Origin: CAYRHJ01 sp964424105 | Lineage (GTDB): Bacteria > Planctomycetota > Phycisphaerae > UBA1845 | Reading direction: 5' to 3' | DNA: 64,000 nucleotides | Assembly (NCBI GenBank): GCA_964424105.1 | Contig: CAYRHJ010000035.1 | Span: 47,580 to 111,579, forward strand | Shown here: positions 54,093-63,629 of the stretch, piece by piece | Layout of the letters: each line of letters starts with the position of its first letter | How positions within the stretch are numbered: position 1 is the stretch's first letter | Made by a program: the position numbers and the translations under genes | The notes under the pieces: model-generated | What the model was told of the DNA's origin: nothing | The model's input: only the letters and a program-made list of their open reading frames with translations | Databases searched by the model: none

Positions 54093-54788
54093 ATGCGTCC
54101 AGCGCTGACAGCAAGTCTATCCTTGTTTTTACTGTTGCAATTTGGATCCACCGGGCAAGCCGATCAGTTGGAATTGATCCGGGCTTCGGAAGTCGCGGTT
54201 CGTTATACGTATCCCAGCGGTCCCGATGCGGGCCAATTGGTCGTTGAAGATCAAAACATCGTGGTCTTGGCCACACTTCTGGGGGGCGGTAACTTCCCGG
54301 CGGTGCCGATCGTGGACGTGTCGCTGAGTTTGGAGCTTGTGGGCGAGGGGAGTAACCCCGCGGACTCGTTGGCGCATGGCATTTTTGGAAGCGGCGTATT
54401 GACCATGGAGGACAGCTCCGGCGGTCCGGATATCAACGTGTTTCAGGCGCTGGTGGACGGGTTTTCAATGGTTGAAAGCAGCTCCAACGATGGTTCTTTT
54501 CTCGGATTGGGGACTTTCAGCGGCGCGACCTACGCCGGAGATTTTGCCAGCGTAACCGATCCGACGTCCGGTGAAATCAACACGGGCCTGGTCACGTGGT
54601 TCCTTGATCCGCAATTGACCCAGCCGGTCAACATCAACAACTTTCTGAATCCGCCATCAGCTCAGAACACGACGATTTACGGATCGATGAATCAGTTCCT
54701 GCTCCTGCCGGAACCCGGAACGGCCCTGATGATTTTTGTTGGCCTATCGTTGTTTCGGCGGCACACAAAATCACGCATCGCCGCCTGA
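54093..54788 (+). CDS. PEP-CTERM-type exported protein 2
   Basis: 231 residues from ATG 54093 (54063 also possible), with signal peptide PALTASLSLFLLLQFGSTGQA and a C-terminal sorting signal LPEPGTALMIFVGLSLFRRH. The body is beta-rich and acidic. Its layout resembles the previous protein (signal, DSIRSIF/DQLELIR start, IVDVSLSLELV-type strands, PEP tail), so the two look like distant paralogues in tandem about 100 bases apart. Confidence 0.75.
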   Translation: MRPALTASLSLFLLLQFGSTGQADQLELIRASEVAVRYTYPSGPDAGQLVVEDQNIVVLATLLGGGNFPAVPIVDVSLSLELVGEGSNPADSLAHGIFGSGVLTMEDSSGGPDINVFQALVDGFSMVESSSNDGSFLGLGTFSGATYAGDFASVTDPTSGEINTGLVTWFLDPQLTQPVNINNFLNPPSAQNTTIYGSMNQFLLLPEPGTALMIFVGLSLFRRHTKSRIAA

Positions 54789-54885
54789 CCGTTACGTTCG
54801 TTCTGAATAGAATCCCCCGCCCCGAATACGAGTCAGCCATCGTTGTATTGCCCCTTGCGGCGCCGCACGGCACAATTGACGCGTC

Positions 54886-56826
54886 GTGGAAATCACCCAT
54901 CCGCCCCCCAAGCCGGTGCTCGTATTCGATGGCCAGTGCGGTTTTTGCCGACGCCGGGTCAGACGTTGGCAACGAACCGTCGGCGAGCGGATCGATTATC
55001 AGCCGTTTCAGGACACGTCGGAACGCTTTTCCGAGATACCACGCGAGCGCTTTGAACGGGCGGTGCACTTCATTGAACCGGACGGCCATGTTTCGTCGGG
55101 GGCCGAAGCCGTGTTTCGAAGTCAAGCGGTCGCCGGCTATCGACGTTGGCCGTTGATTTTCTACAACCGCGTTGCAGGCGTGCGTTGGATCACGGAGCGC
55201 GGCTATCGATTTGTTGCGGAGCATCGAGGCGGGCTGGAACGAATCACGCAATTTCTTTACGGATCGGACCCCGGTCCCAGCAGCAATCTTCTGACGCGCT
55301 GGCTGTTCATTCGGTTGGTCGCGCTGGTCTATCTGATCGCCTTTGTGTCATTGGGCGTACAGGCGATTGGCCTCATTGGCGCAGATGGGATCCTGCCGGC
55401 GGATGAATACCTCAATCGTGTTCGCGAGCTTCACGGGAGCGAGGCCTATTGGCGGTTGCCGACTCTGGCGTGGTTTGATTGCTCAGATCGCGCACTGAAG
55501 TGGTCGTGTTGGGCGGGCGCAGCCGTTTCTGTATTGGCATTCTTTCGCGTTGCCCCGGCGATATGTCTTGTGGTCGCGTGGGTGCTCTATTTGTCGTTGT
55601 ATCACGTCGGTCAGTCTTTTCTCAGTTTTCAGTGGGACCTGCTTCTATTGGAAGCGGGCTTTTTGGCGGTCCTGGTCAGTTCTTGGAAGCTTTGGCCTCG
55701 GCTGGGCGGGGAAAAGCCGCCGCCGCGTTTGGCGATTTGGCTTGTCTGGTGGCTACTGTTTCGATTGATGTTCACGTCGGGCGTCGTGAAACTGCTGGAT
55801 GATCATCCGGTGAACCGGGCGTGGCATGAACTGACCGCACTGAACTACCACTACGAGACGCAGTGCATTCCCAATGTGGCGGCGTGGTATGCCCATCAGT
55901 TGCCGGAATGGTTTCAGAAGATTTCAGTGGCGGGGATGTTCGCGATTGAACTGGGCGTGCCGTTCATGATTTTTCTGCCGCGGCGGTTGCGGATTTTGGC
56001 GTTCTTTCCGTTGGTGTTCTTTATGTTGCTGATCATTGCGACCGGCAATTACAATTTTTTCAATTTGTTGACGATTGCGCTGTGCGTTTGTTTGCTCGAC
56101 GATGCGTTCTTGCGCGGGTTTTTTCCGCGGTCCTGGTCGGAGCGAGCACTGCGTTGGCCATTGCCGAGGCCGGGGTGGATTCAGCGAGTGGTCACTGCGT
56201 GTTTGGGTGTGGCGATTGTCTGGGTCAGCGCGATGTGGATGGGGTATTCGTTGCGTAGTGATCGGGCGCAAGGGTTTGCAGCCTATGTTCAGTCGCTTAA
56301 GCCCGATGGTCGAGGGGTCGTCGCCCGGGCGGGTCAGTTTATCGTGGATGCGGGCGCGAAGCTTTTTCAGATTTCGCGACCGCTGGCCTGCGTGAATACG
56401 TATGGATTGTTTCGCAATATGACCATTGAGCGCCCGGAGATCGTGATCGAAGGGAGCGACGACGGGGTGACATGGTTGGCGTACGAGTTTCGATGGAAGC
56501 CGGGGGACCCGATGCGCGGGCCGGCGCAGGTCGCGCCGCATCAGCCACGACTTGACTGGCAGATGTGGTTCGCGGCCCTGGGCTCCTATCGCAGCAGCCC
56601 GTGGTTTGTCAGCCTGATGAAACGCCTTCTGGAAGGAAGGGAGGAGGTGATGGCCCTGCTGGGGTCGAATCCATTTGGGGACAAGCCGCCGAAGTATCTG
56701 CGGGCCACTCGGTATGATTACCATTTCACGACGCGGGCGGAGCGTCGCGAGACCGGAGCCTGGTGGAAGCGTGAACCGAGAGGGCGTTATTTTCCGGAGG
56801 TTGCGTTGGAGTCGTTTAGACCGTAG
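54886..56826 (+). CDS. DCC thiol-oxidoreductase domain fused to a lipase-maturation-factor-like membrane protein
   Basis: 646 residues from GTG 54886. Residues 1-125 are a DCC (DUF393) domain with VFDGQCGFCRRRVRRW (C18, C21) and GYRRWPLIFYNRV. From about 140 the protein is a multi-helix LMF/HTTM-like domain: VYLIAFVSLGVQAIGLIGADGILPA, SFLSFQWDLLLLEAGFLAVL, RLMFTSGVVKLLD and YETQCIPNVAAWYAHQLP, ending with LLGSNPFGDKPPKYLRATRY. LMF1 in animals assists lipase folding; bacterial homologues are of unknown role. The fused thioredoxin-like domain suggests redox handling of an exported substrate. Confidence 0.85.
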   Translation: MEITHPPPKPVLVFDGQCGFCRRRVRRWQRTVGERIDYQPFQDTSERFSEIPRERFERAVHFIEPDGHVSSGAEAVFRSQAVAGYRRWPLIFYNRVAGVRWITERGYRFVAEHRGGLERITQFLYGSDPGPSSNLLTRWLFIRLVALVYLIAFVSLGVQAIGLIGADGILPADEYLNRVRELHGSEAYWRLPTLAWFDCSDRALKWSCWAGAAVSVLAFFRVAPAICLVVAWVLYLSLYHVGQSFLSFQWDLLLLEAGFLAVLVSSWKLWPRLGGEKPPPRLAIWLVWWLLFRLMFTSGVVKLLDDHPVNRAWHELTALNYHYETQCIPNVAAWYAHQLPEWFQKISVAGMFAIELGVPFMIFLPRRLRILAFFPLVFFMLLIIATGNYNFFNLLTIALCVCLLDDAFLRGFFPRSWSERALRWPLPRPGWIQRVVTACLGVAIVWVSAMWMGYSLRSDRAQGFAAYVQSLKPDGRGVVARAGQFIVDAGAKLFQISRPLACVNTYGLFRNMTIERPEIVIEGSDDGVTWLAYEFRWKPGDPMRGPAQVAPHQPRLDWQMWFAALGSYRSSPWFVSLMKRLLEGREEVMALLGSNPFGDKPPKYLRATRYDYHFTTRAERRETGAWWKREPRGRYFPEVALESFRP

Positions 56827-56948
56827 CGGACGCGTCTTGATATTCGTCCGCCAGTTGTACGGGCGCGGGTTGGCGGGGGCCTCATCGGGGCGATTCTTGT
56901 TTAGAGCGCCCAACACGATGGTCGACCTGCCATTCGAATGGACCGTAA

Positions 56949-56983
56949 GACCGCTCGCTTTGCGCTCGCGGCTCGTAAAAGAC
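56949..56983 (-). repeat. 35-bp dispersed repeat, copy B
   Basis: Exact inverted copy of 21436-21470, in the gap between two convergent genes and next to a fragment of the GAGCCGCGACC family (56985-57006). Confidence 0.9.
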
Positions 56984-57041
56984 ATGGTCGCGGCTCTGAA
57001 AGACTTGCGTACAGACCCGTCGATCCGGGTGAATCGATGCA

Positions 57042-57560
57042 CTAGATTTCGCGCCAGCCTGAATGGAACCAGGGGACGTCCTGCTCGGCGTCGATACGCA
57101 ATCGCAGGATCAATTGGGCCGCGTGGTGTTGGATGTGGCGGATGTTATAGACGTGCAGTTCCGCCCGCGAAAAGTCCCGCCGTGCAAAATCAGCCTTTGC
57201 GGTCAGGGAAGTCTGCGTCTCGGACGCGATGACCGGCTGCACTTTTCGCCGACAATGTTCCATGTATTTCTGAAGAGACGGTCGATCGTAGACGCCGACG
57301 GGTTCACGATCTTCGAGCTGCTCGTAGTCGGCGAAGAAATCGGGATGGTCGTGGTGAAAGGGTTGCTGACGAATGGATCGGTCGTTTGATTCCAGATAGA
57401 AGTCGGCATAGAACAGCGTGTGAAAAACCACCCGGTTGAACGGATAAATTCCGATGGGCATATCCCAGGCTGAATCAGGACATCGGACGATACACGCGTT
57501 TAGCGTGCACAGCGAGGCTTCGTATTGATGGCCGATGATTTGCTTGTAGGTGTCGAGCAC
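57042..57560 (-). CDS. DinB-like four-helix protein
   Basis: 172 residues with the DinB/YfiT helical-bundle pattern and metal-ligand type histidines: FNRVVFHTLFYADFYLE near helix 2 and VYNIRHIQHHAAQLILRLRI near the end. The family includes thiol-dependent transferases, usually dimeric and cytoplasmic; substrate cannot be told. ATG 57560. Convergent with the LMF gene. Confidence 0.75.
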   Translation of the reverse strand: MLDTYKQIIGHQYEASLCTLNACIVRCPDSAWDMPIGIYPFNRVVFHTLFYADFYLESNDRSIRQQPFHHDHPDFFADYEQLEDREPVGVYDRPSLQKYMEHCRRKVQPVIASETQTSLTAKADFARRDFSRAELHVYNIRHIQHHAAQLILRLRIDAEQDVPWFHSGWREI

Positions 57561-57652
57561 GGGCAGACCCTTTCGTTTGATGGCATTGGTGGACCGGAGT
57601 GTCGCCGACCTCGCGAACGGCTGCGCGATGGTATGGGCCGGCGGTGATTCAA

Positions 57653-58252
57653 TTAACGCCCTGGGCGGCGAGGGAAGAAGCGGCCCGTTCGTTCCGTGTA
57701 GCTTAGATACGCATCGCCGAACCGTTCGATCAGTTTGCGTTCCTCAATTCTCGTTCGCAAGACGACCAGGCAAAACGCAGCCCCGCCTGTGATCGCGATG
57801 AACCAGTTCGCCGTCACCAGCGAGCCGGCCACAACGCTCATGGCGAAGGCCACGTAGAACGGATGTCGCACCCATTTGTAGGGACCGGCGGTGACAAGCT
57901 GGTGCTTTTCGCGGGTGACGACGGTGTCCGTGAGGTTGGTGCCCAGGCTTCGAAAGACCCAGGTCGTCAGCAGAATCGTCAAGGCGCCAATGGCAACTCC
58001 GGCCCACCGCACCGGTCCGGGGATGGCAACGGATGACCACGACATCCACGGCGGATGGAGCATGAACGCCAACAGGCCCAACATGTTGACGCCCGCGATG
58101 GGGCGCAACGTATAGAGGATGAACGGGCCTTCCTGTCGACGATCGAGCTTTTCCCGGCTGGCCTGCGACCTGATTCGATGATGAAGGCCGATGGGCAGGA
58201 TAACCACAAAGCCCAGGATCATCATGAATCTGAAAACGTTGTCATCTTGCAT
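57653..58252 (-). CDS. Isoprenylcysteine carboxyl methyltransferase-like (ICMT/PEMT) membrane protein
   Basis: 199 residues with five or so helices. The C-terminal cofactor-binding pattern is present: LVTAGPYKWVRHPFYVAF, then RIEERKLIERFGDAYLSYTE. This family methylates small or lipidic substrates using S-adenosylmethionine; in bacteria the true substrates are mostly unknown. It lies 93 bases upstream of the DinB-like gene on the same strand. Confidence 0.8.
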   Translation of the reverse strand: MQDDNVFRFMMILGFVVILPIGLHHRIRSQASREKLDRRQEGPFILYTLRPIAGVNMLGLLAFMLHPPWMSWSSVAIPGPVRWAGVAIGALTILLTTWVFRSLGTNLTDTVVTREKHQLVTAGPYKWVRHPFYVAFAMSVVAGSLVTANWFIAITGGAAFCLVVLRTRIEERKLIERFGDAYLSYTERTGRFFPRRPGR

Positions 58253-58637
58253 GTTATGACTCGGTTCATTCCGTAGGGCCGAGGTATCCTATGCTCGCCC
58301 GGCGGAAATGGAAAGATTCATTGTTGGGTCTCAAATTTGCAAGATTCGGCGATTGGCTGAGCGCGGGGCAGCGGGGCGGAGTGGGCGGAATTGGGCAGCC
58401 TGTTGCTGGATTTCGGATTGGGAGTGGGAATTCTATTGACCGTGCAGCGCTCTCGAGACATCTGGTGGTTCTTCCCCGTTCATTATTGTATGGACATGAT
58501 GCAGTTTTCGAAGATTTCCGGCGTATGATGGTGCTGGCTAGCCTGACCGATTGGTGGGGGGCGGATTCTTGAAACGGGTGGTCGGCGAAGTATGATGGGC
58601 GTATGAGAATGGAGTCTTGATCAGGGGGGCGTCAGGG
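58253..58637. other. Intergenic region without a recognisable gene
   Basis: A 385-base gap between divergent genes, with a purine-rich GGGGCAGCGGGGCGGAGTGG stretch near 58364 and no conserved frame, RNA or repeat that I can identify. Promoters for both neighbours should be here. Confidence 0.5.
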
Positions 58638-60617
58638 ATGGCTCGATCACACATCGTTGCAGTCAAGAACAATCCGCGTGATACGGAGCAGCTCGCCTTC
58701 GCGTTCGGCGGGGCGCCGTCGGCTGGCGCCGTGGTCGCGTCCAGCGCCGTGGCGAGCGCGTCCGTTGCGACCCTGCCGGCAGCCAGCGCGAAACGCGATT
58801 CGACTTCCAAGAATGGCCGACGAGCTTCCACCGGCGGGGCATCGCGTGCGACGAAAGGGAACAAGTCCGCCGCCGGACCGGTAACGGCGGAGCGCATGGC
58901 CTTGCAACAGCGCGAGATTTCCATTTCCGAGTTCTTCGCCAAGAACCGGCATCTGCTGGGCTTCGACAACAAGCGAAAAGCGTTGCTGACGACGGTGAAA
59001 GAGGCGGTGGATAACAGTCTTGACGCGTGCGAGGAAGCAAGAATCCTGCCGGACCTTCGCGTGGAATTGACGCAAACCGCGGAGGACCGCTTCCGGGTGA
59101 TCGTTACGGATAATGGGCCGGGGATCGTCAAGAACCAAATCCCCAACATTTTCGGCAAGCTGCTGTATGGGTCGAAATTCCATCGGTTGAAGATGTGCCG
59201 GGGGCAACAGGGGATTGGCATCAGTGCCGCGGGGATGTACGGGCTGATCACGACCGGAAAGCCCGTCAGCGTGATCAGTCGGGTTTCATCGAAGGCCAAG
59301 GCCCATCATTACAAACTGGCCATCGATACCAAGAAAAATCGGCCTGACATCGTCCACGACGAGGAGGTGGACGTAGATTGGCCGCATGGGACGCGCGTCG
59401 AGATTGAACTGGTGGCCAGCTATACGAAAGGCCGGCAAAGCGTTGACGAGTATTTGGACGAGACGGCCATCGTCAATCCACACGCGGACCTCGTATACGT
59501 CAATCCCGCCGGTGAGCGGATTCATTACGCCCGGGCGGTCGATGAATTGCCCGTTGAATCGCGTGAGATCAAGCCGCATCCGCACGGAATCGAGCTGGGC
59601 ATTCTGATGAAGATGTTGAAGGAGACGGAGAGCACCAAGCTGGGCGGTTTTTTGCAGAAGGAGTTTTCGCGGGTCAGCCCGGGGGTGTGCAAGAGCGTTT
59701 GCGCCGCATCGGGTGTGACGCCGCTGACCTGGGTCAAGCAGATTGATTCGCAGGCTGCGGAGCGAATTTACAACGCGCTGCAAAAGGCGCGGATCATGGC
59801 CCCGTCGACGGACAGCGTGGCCCCCATCGGAACGGAGCAAATCCTGGCGGGGCTATTGAAGGGCGTGAAAGCGGAGTTCTACACGGCTGCGACTCGTAGC
59901 CCGGCCATCTATCGGGGGAATCCGTTTCAGGTGGAAGTCGGGATGGCCTTCGGTGGGGATTTGCCGGCGGACCAGTCGGCGCGGTTGATTCGTTTCGCGA
60001 ACCGCGTGCCGCTGTTGTATCAGCAGTCCCATTGCAGTGTCTATAAAGCCGTCCTCGAAAACAACTGGCGACAGTATGGCGTGGCCCAGAGTTCGGGCGC
60101 GCTGCCCGCTGGGCCGTTGGTGATTATGGTGCATTTTGCCAGCGTGTGGGTGCCGTTCACTTCGGAATCGAAAGAGGCCATCGCGGACTATGACGAGATT
60201 CGCAAGGAGATACTGCTGGGCGTTCGCGAGTGTTGCCGCAAGCTTCAGACGTTCATTCGGCGCCGCAAGAAGACGGAACGGGAAGGCGAGCGTCGCAGCG
60301 TATTTGTGCGGTATATCCCGGAAGTGAGCAACGCACTGTCTGCGGTGTGCGGAGTCAGTGCCAAGAAAATATACGAGCAACTGTCCGCGATTGCCCAGAA
60401 TCGTACGGAATTGGCCGACCGCGAAATGGATGAACATGGCCGATTCGTCAAGTCGAAGCGCGAGGGGCCGCAAGACGCTAACACCATCATCATTGAGCGC
60501 GAAGCAACGGATGCGCTCGACGGGGCGCTGTTTACCGATGATCAACAGCCCATGGATGACAAGCGGCCAGCGATCAATCGGCGAAGAAAGAAAGCGAAGC
60601 GCAGCAAGCGAGGATGA
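58638..60617 (+). CDS. top6B: DNA topoisomerase VI subunit B homologue
   Basis: Type IIB topoisomerase ATPase subunit, mainly archaeal and plant. 659 residues from ATG 58638, with GGGGG ribosome-binding site (TTG 58617 is weaker). After an 85-residue Ala/Ser-rich extension: SISEFFAKNRHLLGFDNKRK (about 96-113), GHKL N-box VKEAVDNSLDACEEA (120-134), DNGPGI (158-163) and lid GQQGIGISAAGMYGL (189-203), then the H2TH and transducer region (TESTKLGGFLQKEFSRV, RFANRVPLLYQQSHCSV), as in archaeal Top6B. The tail is basic (RRRKKAKRSKRG). The A subunit (Spo11-like) is not adjacent on either side. Gyrase is also present in this genome. Confidence 0.92.
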   Translation: MARSHIVAVKNNPRDTEQLAFAFGGAPSAGAVVASSAVASASVATLPAASAKRDSTSKNGRRASTGGASRATKGNKSAAGPVTAERMALQQREISISEFFAKNRHLLGFDNKRKALLTTVKEAVDNSLDACEEARILPDLRVELTQTAEDRFRVIVTDNGPGIVKNQIPNIFGKLLYGSKFHRLKMCRGQQGIGISAAGMYGLITTGKPVSVISRVSSKAKAHHYKLAIDTKKNRPDIVHDEEVDVDWPHGTRVEIELVASYTKGRQSVDEYLDETAIVNPHADLVYVNPAGERIHYARAVDELPVESREIKPHPHGIELGILMKMLKETESTKLGGFLQKEFSRVSPGVCKSVCAASGVTPLTWVKQIDSQAAERIYNALQKARIMAPSTDSVAPIGTEQILAGLLKGVKAEFYTAATRSPAIYRGNPFQVEVGMAFGGDLPADQSARLIRFANRVPLLYQQSHCSVYKAVLENNWRQYGVAQSSGALPAGPLVIMVHFASVWVPFTSESKEAIADYDEIRKEILLGVRECCRKLQTFIRRRKKTEREGERRSVFVRYIPEVSNALSAVCGVSAKKIYEQLSAIAQNRTELADREMDEHGRFVKSKREGPQDANTIIIEREATDALDGALFTDDQQPMDDKRPAINRRRKKAKRSKRG

Positions 60618-60640
60618 TTCCCGTCGGGCTTGACTACTGA

Positions 60641-61474
60641 TTATGGCGCATCGTTGGCGCCCAAACGCAGGGCCGTATTGGCCCGCGGAGCGTCAGGATC
60701 GGCTGTTAACTGCGGTTGACCGGGTGTCGCGTTTTTATGGGCTTCGATCCAGACCAACACACATTGGCGAACGTCGTCGACAAATCGTTCGCGAGCCTGA
60801 AAGAGCGGATCGACATGCCGAAAATCCTGCTTCAATCGCCCGGGCGGGGGCGGATCGTCTGATTTCTGCCAGTCAAACGATTCCGCCTCGGCACGAATGG
60901 CTGCGACGGGCGTTCCGCGGCGGACATCGAAAACCACACCGCGAATCTCCGCACGCCAGGAGCGCGACATCGCCTCCCGGTAGATAAGACAAAGCCCGGC
61001 ATCGCGCTCCCGCGCCCGATTCAAAAGATTCTCCGCGTCGACCAGCCTCGTGTTGTCGCGAGCGTAGGTCACCGGGAACACCGACGAGACCAACCAAACG
61101 TCGTCAAACAGCTCCAGCAGGCTCTGTAGCTCATTGCCCGGCTGCATTGACAAGCGGGCAGTCTCGCTGCGCGGTTGCCCGTACCCGGTCGAGTGTCCGG
61201 CGGAGTGTCCGGCGGACGGCCCGGCAAATTGCCCAGCCACATGCCCGACTCGGGCGATGGCCAACGACGTGGGGAACACGTCGACGGCCTCGGGGGGCAC
61301 AAGAAGTACGTATCCTTGTTGAACCGCTACGGAGAATCCCGGCGCCAGGCCGACCCAGCCCCAATCCGCTTCGTTCACTTGAATCACAGGCTCGGGCTTC
61401 TTCGAGGTCGCGCAGCCCGGGATTTCAAGACAGGCGAACATCAACAGGAAGGCGCACAACGGGTGTCGGATCAT
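60641..61474 (-). CDS. Lipoprotein of unknown function
   Basis: 277 residues from ATG 61474, where a lipoprotein signal begins (IRHPLCAFLLMFACLEIPGC, Cys in a lipobox-like IPGC). The frame is open to 61609. The mature part includes a His/Gly/Ser repeat (GHVAGQFAGPSAGHSAGHST) and a C-terminal alpha/beta region with a helix rich in Arg and Glu. Tail to tail with top6B, 23 bases apart. No family recognised. Confidence 0.65.
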   Translation of the reverse strand: MIRHPLCAFLLMFACLEIPGCATSKKPEPVIQVNEADWGWVGLAPGFSVAVQQGYVLLVPPEAVDVFPTSLAIARVGHVAGQFAGPSAGHSAGHSTGYGQPRSETARLSMQPGNELQSLLELFDDVWLVSSVFPVTYARDNTRLVDAENLLNRARERDAGLCLIYREAMSRSWRAEIRGVVFDVRRGTPVAAIRAEAESFDWQKSDDPPPPGRLKQDFRHVDPLFQARERFVDDVRQCVLVWIEAHKNATPGQPQLTADPDAPRANTALRLGANDAP

Positions 61475-61777
61475 GGCAACCCCTGGATATCTCGCGATGC
61501 GTTCATCGCTCCCCGGGCCTTTGAACGGCGCGGACGACGGCCGCATCGTCCGCGGGTTCGTTATCGGAACGTCCGGGCATCGGCTTTGTCTAATTCGAGT
61601 TTGCGACACGCGGCCTTGGATGCATTGTACGGTGTTCCGCCGCGTAAACCGCTTCGCACATTATCGGCCCCTGGTCGCCCGCCGCGATTGTAACGATTGC
61701 CTTTACGTCCTATTCAGGTTGGTGCACCTCCTGTCCGATGGGTGCCATTGGATAGCCGTCTATTTTCGGAGTCTGAC

Positions 61778-63250
61778 ATGGGTTCACACGCAGTTCTCGG
61801 CTCCGCGGGCGTTTTTCGTCGCCCCTCGCGCACCGCGTCCAAACAGACCAATCGCGCGACGGGCTCCGTCGGAGCCCTTCGTTCCCTGGGTTCGATATTT
61901 CAGTCGCTGCCCATGGCGACGTGGGTCCTGTTGGACTTGGCCTTGCTGCTTGTCGGAATTCACGCCGGGTTCAATCTTTTTGTCGATGGACACATCCTCC
62001 CCTATCTGCACGTTCGTTCTTGGCCCGCGTTCGCCATATTGGCGGCATCGTTCTTTTTCTCCAGCCTGGTATTCGGCCTATACGAGCGCGAGACGGTTTA
62101 CAGTCGATCTCGCATTCTGACGCGAATGATGGCTACCACCATCACCGCCGCCATTATCACCTACGCCGTTGTTTACGCCGTTCTCTACACCACGCTAAGC
62201 CGGCGGGTCATGGGTCTGTCGATCGGATTGCTGGTTGCGACGGGCGGGGCCGCGCGACTGTTCGCCTGTTGGGCGCTGCATTCGATCCGCAGGCGATTGG
62301 TCCTCGTTGGACCCGGTGCCGTCTCCAATTCCATGATGCGAGCCATCGAGGACGGGTTTCTCAGCGAGTATCAACTCGTGGGATACGTCGACGATCGTGC
62401 TCCGTCGCAGCGGACCATCGAGGGCATCAGGCGATTGGGGTCGATTTCAGTCCTGCCACAAATCTGCGATCGCGAGCAGGTTCAGGAAATCGTGGTGGGC
62501 ACCGAAGCCGCCGTCCGCTCTGGAATCATGGAAACCGTCTTGCCCTGCCTCCGGCGGGGAGCGCGAGTCACCAACGAAGCCACGTTCTACGAAAAGGCGA
62601 CGGGGCAGATATTGGTCGATGACATCACGCCCCATTGGTTCCTGTTTGCCGATCTGCAAGTTCACTGTCAACGCCGTCACGCAGCCAAGCGGGCCTTCGA
62701 CATCGTCGCCAGCCTCTTCGGGATCATTTTCTCGCTCCCGCTGGCCGCGTGCATCGCACTTATCATCAAGCTCGACGACCGTGGCCCCGTCTTGTATGCC
62801 CAGCAGCGCGTCGGGCAAAACGGACGCCCGTTCAGGCTTTACAAGTTTAGAACGATGAGGCTCGGAGCAGAAGCCGACGGAGCCGTCTGGGCCGTGCAGA
62901 ATGATCCCCGAGCGACGCGAGCCGGTCGCTGGTTGCGCCGTTCCCGGCTCGACGAACTTCCACAGTTTGTGAACGTGCTCAAGGGCGACATGTCCCTGGT
63001 AGGCCCTCGGCCGGAGAGGCCCGACTTCGTCACGACGCTTTCCGAGAAAATTGCCTATTTCAACGAACGGCACCTCGTCAAACCCGGACTCACCGGATGG
63101 GCCCAGATCAACTTTCGCTACGGCTCGAGTATTGCCGACGCCAAGCGGAAACTGCAATTCGATCTGTATTATCTCAAGAACATGAGTCTCGAACTCGATG
63201 TGATGATTCTGCTGCGAACGATAGGGGTGTTCGTTCGCGGTGCGTGCTAG
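61778..63250 (+). CDS. Exopolysaccharide sugar transferase (polyprenyl-phosphate sugar-1-phosphate transferase)
   Basis: 490 residues from ATG 61778 (frame open from 61697). Order: several N-terminal helices (about 45-190), a Rossmann-like CoA-binding domain (RRRLVLVGPGAVSNSMMR, YVDDRAPSQ), and the catalytic domain from AAKRAFDIVASLFGIIFSLP through DRGPVLYAQQRVGQNGRPF, YKFRTMRLGAEADG, RRSRLDELPQFVNVLKGDMS, GPRPERP and PGLTGWAQINFRYGSS. This starts repeat-unit assembly on undecaprenyl phosphate. The layout resembles the sugar transferases associated with PEP-CTERM/exosortase loci, and PEP-CTERM proteins occur 8 kb away. Confidence 0.9.
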   Translation: MGSHAVLGSAGVFRRPSRTASKQTNRATGSVGALRSLGSIFQSLPMATWVLLDLALLLVGIHAGFNLFVDGHILPYLHVRSWPAFAILAASFFFSSLVFGLYERETVYSRSRILTRMMATTITAAIITYAVVYAVLYTTLSRRVMGLSIGLLVATGGAARLFACWALHSIRRRLVLVGPGAVSNSMMRAIEDGFLSEYQLVGYVDDRAPSQRTIEGIRRLGSISVLPQICDREQVQEIVVGTEAAVRSGIMETVLPCLRRGARVTNEATFYEKATGQILVDDITPHWFLFADLQVHCQRRHAAKRAFDIVASLFGIIFSLPLAACIALIIKLDDRGPVLYAQQRVGQNGRPFRLYKFRTMRLGAEADGAVWAVQNDPRATRAGRWLRRSRLDELPQFVNVLKGDMSLVGPRPERPDFVTTLSEKIAYFNERHLVKPGLTGWAQINFRYGSSIADAKRKLQFDLYYLKNMSLELDVMILLRTIGVFVRGAC

Positions 63251-63629
63251 TGTCGGGTATCGGATCGATGGCGCATGATCCGCGCCGCGGCCGCCTGCCT
63301 GTGCGTGTACGCACGCTGAAAGTTCAGGACGCGGCGGGCGTTACCGGCTAAAATTCGCTCCCTCGCGGTCGCGGCTCGATTCAGAGGGGTGATTCCAATT
63401 CTGATACACTACACTCGTGTTGTCATTCAAAATGTTGACATCTTATCAAAGCCGCGATGGTGAGGGGCGGAAGTCAGGATATCGCTGCCAACCGCCGGAC
63501 TGCTGGACGATGGCCAAGGCACCGATCGGAACGGGCCTGCCCTTGCCCATCTCACAACCCCGAGTGGCCCTGCCGCGCCCCTTGGCCAAACCCCCGATCC
63601 CGCAGATAATGATCACCCTGCCCGCCCAA
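63251..63629. other. Intergenic region with repeat fragments
   Basis: A 379-base gap. It contains GTGCGTGTACGCAC (63300-63313), also present at 6923-6936, and a fragment of the GAGCCGCGACC family at 63443-63463. Otherwise nothing recognisable. Confidence 0.5.

Noticed and set aside
55924..57042. 372-codon minus-strand frame across the LMF gene end
   Set aside because: Arg/Pro/His-rich antisense shadow; the LMF-like frame has clear family motifs.
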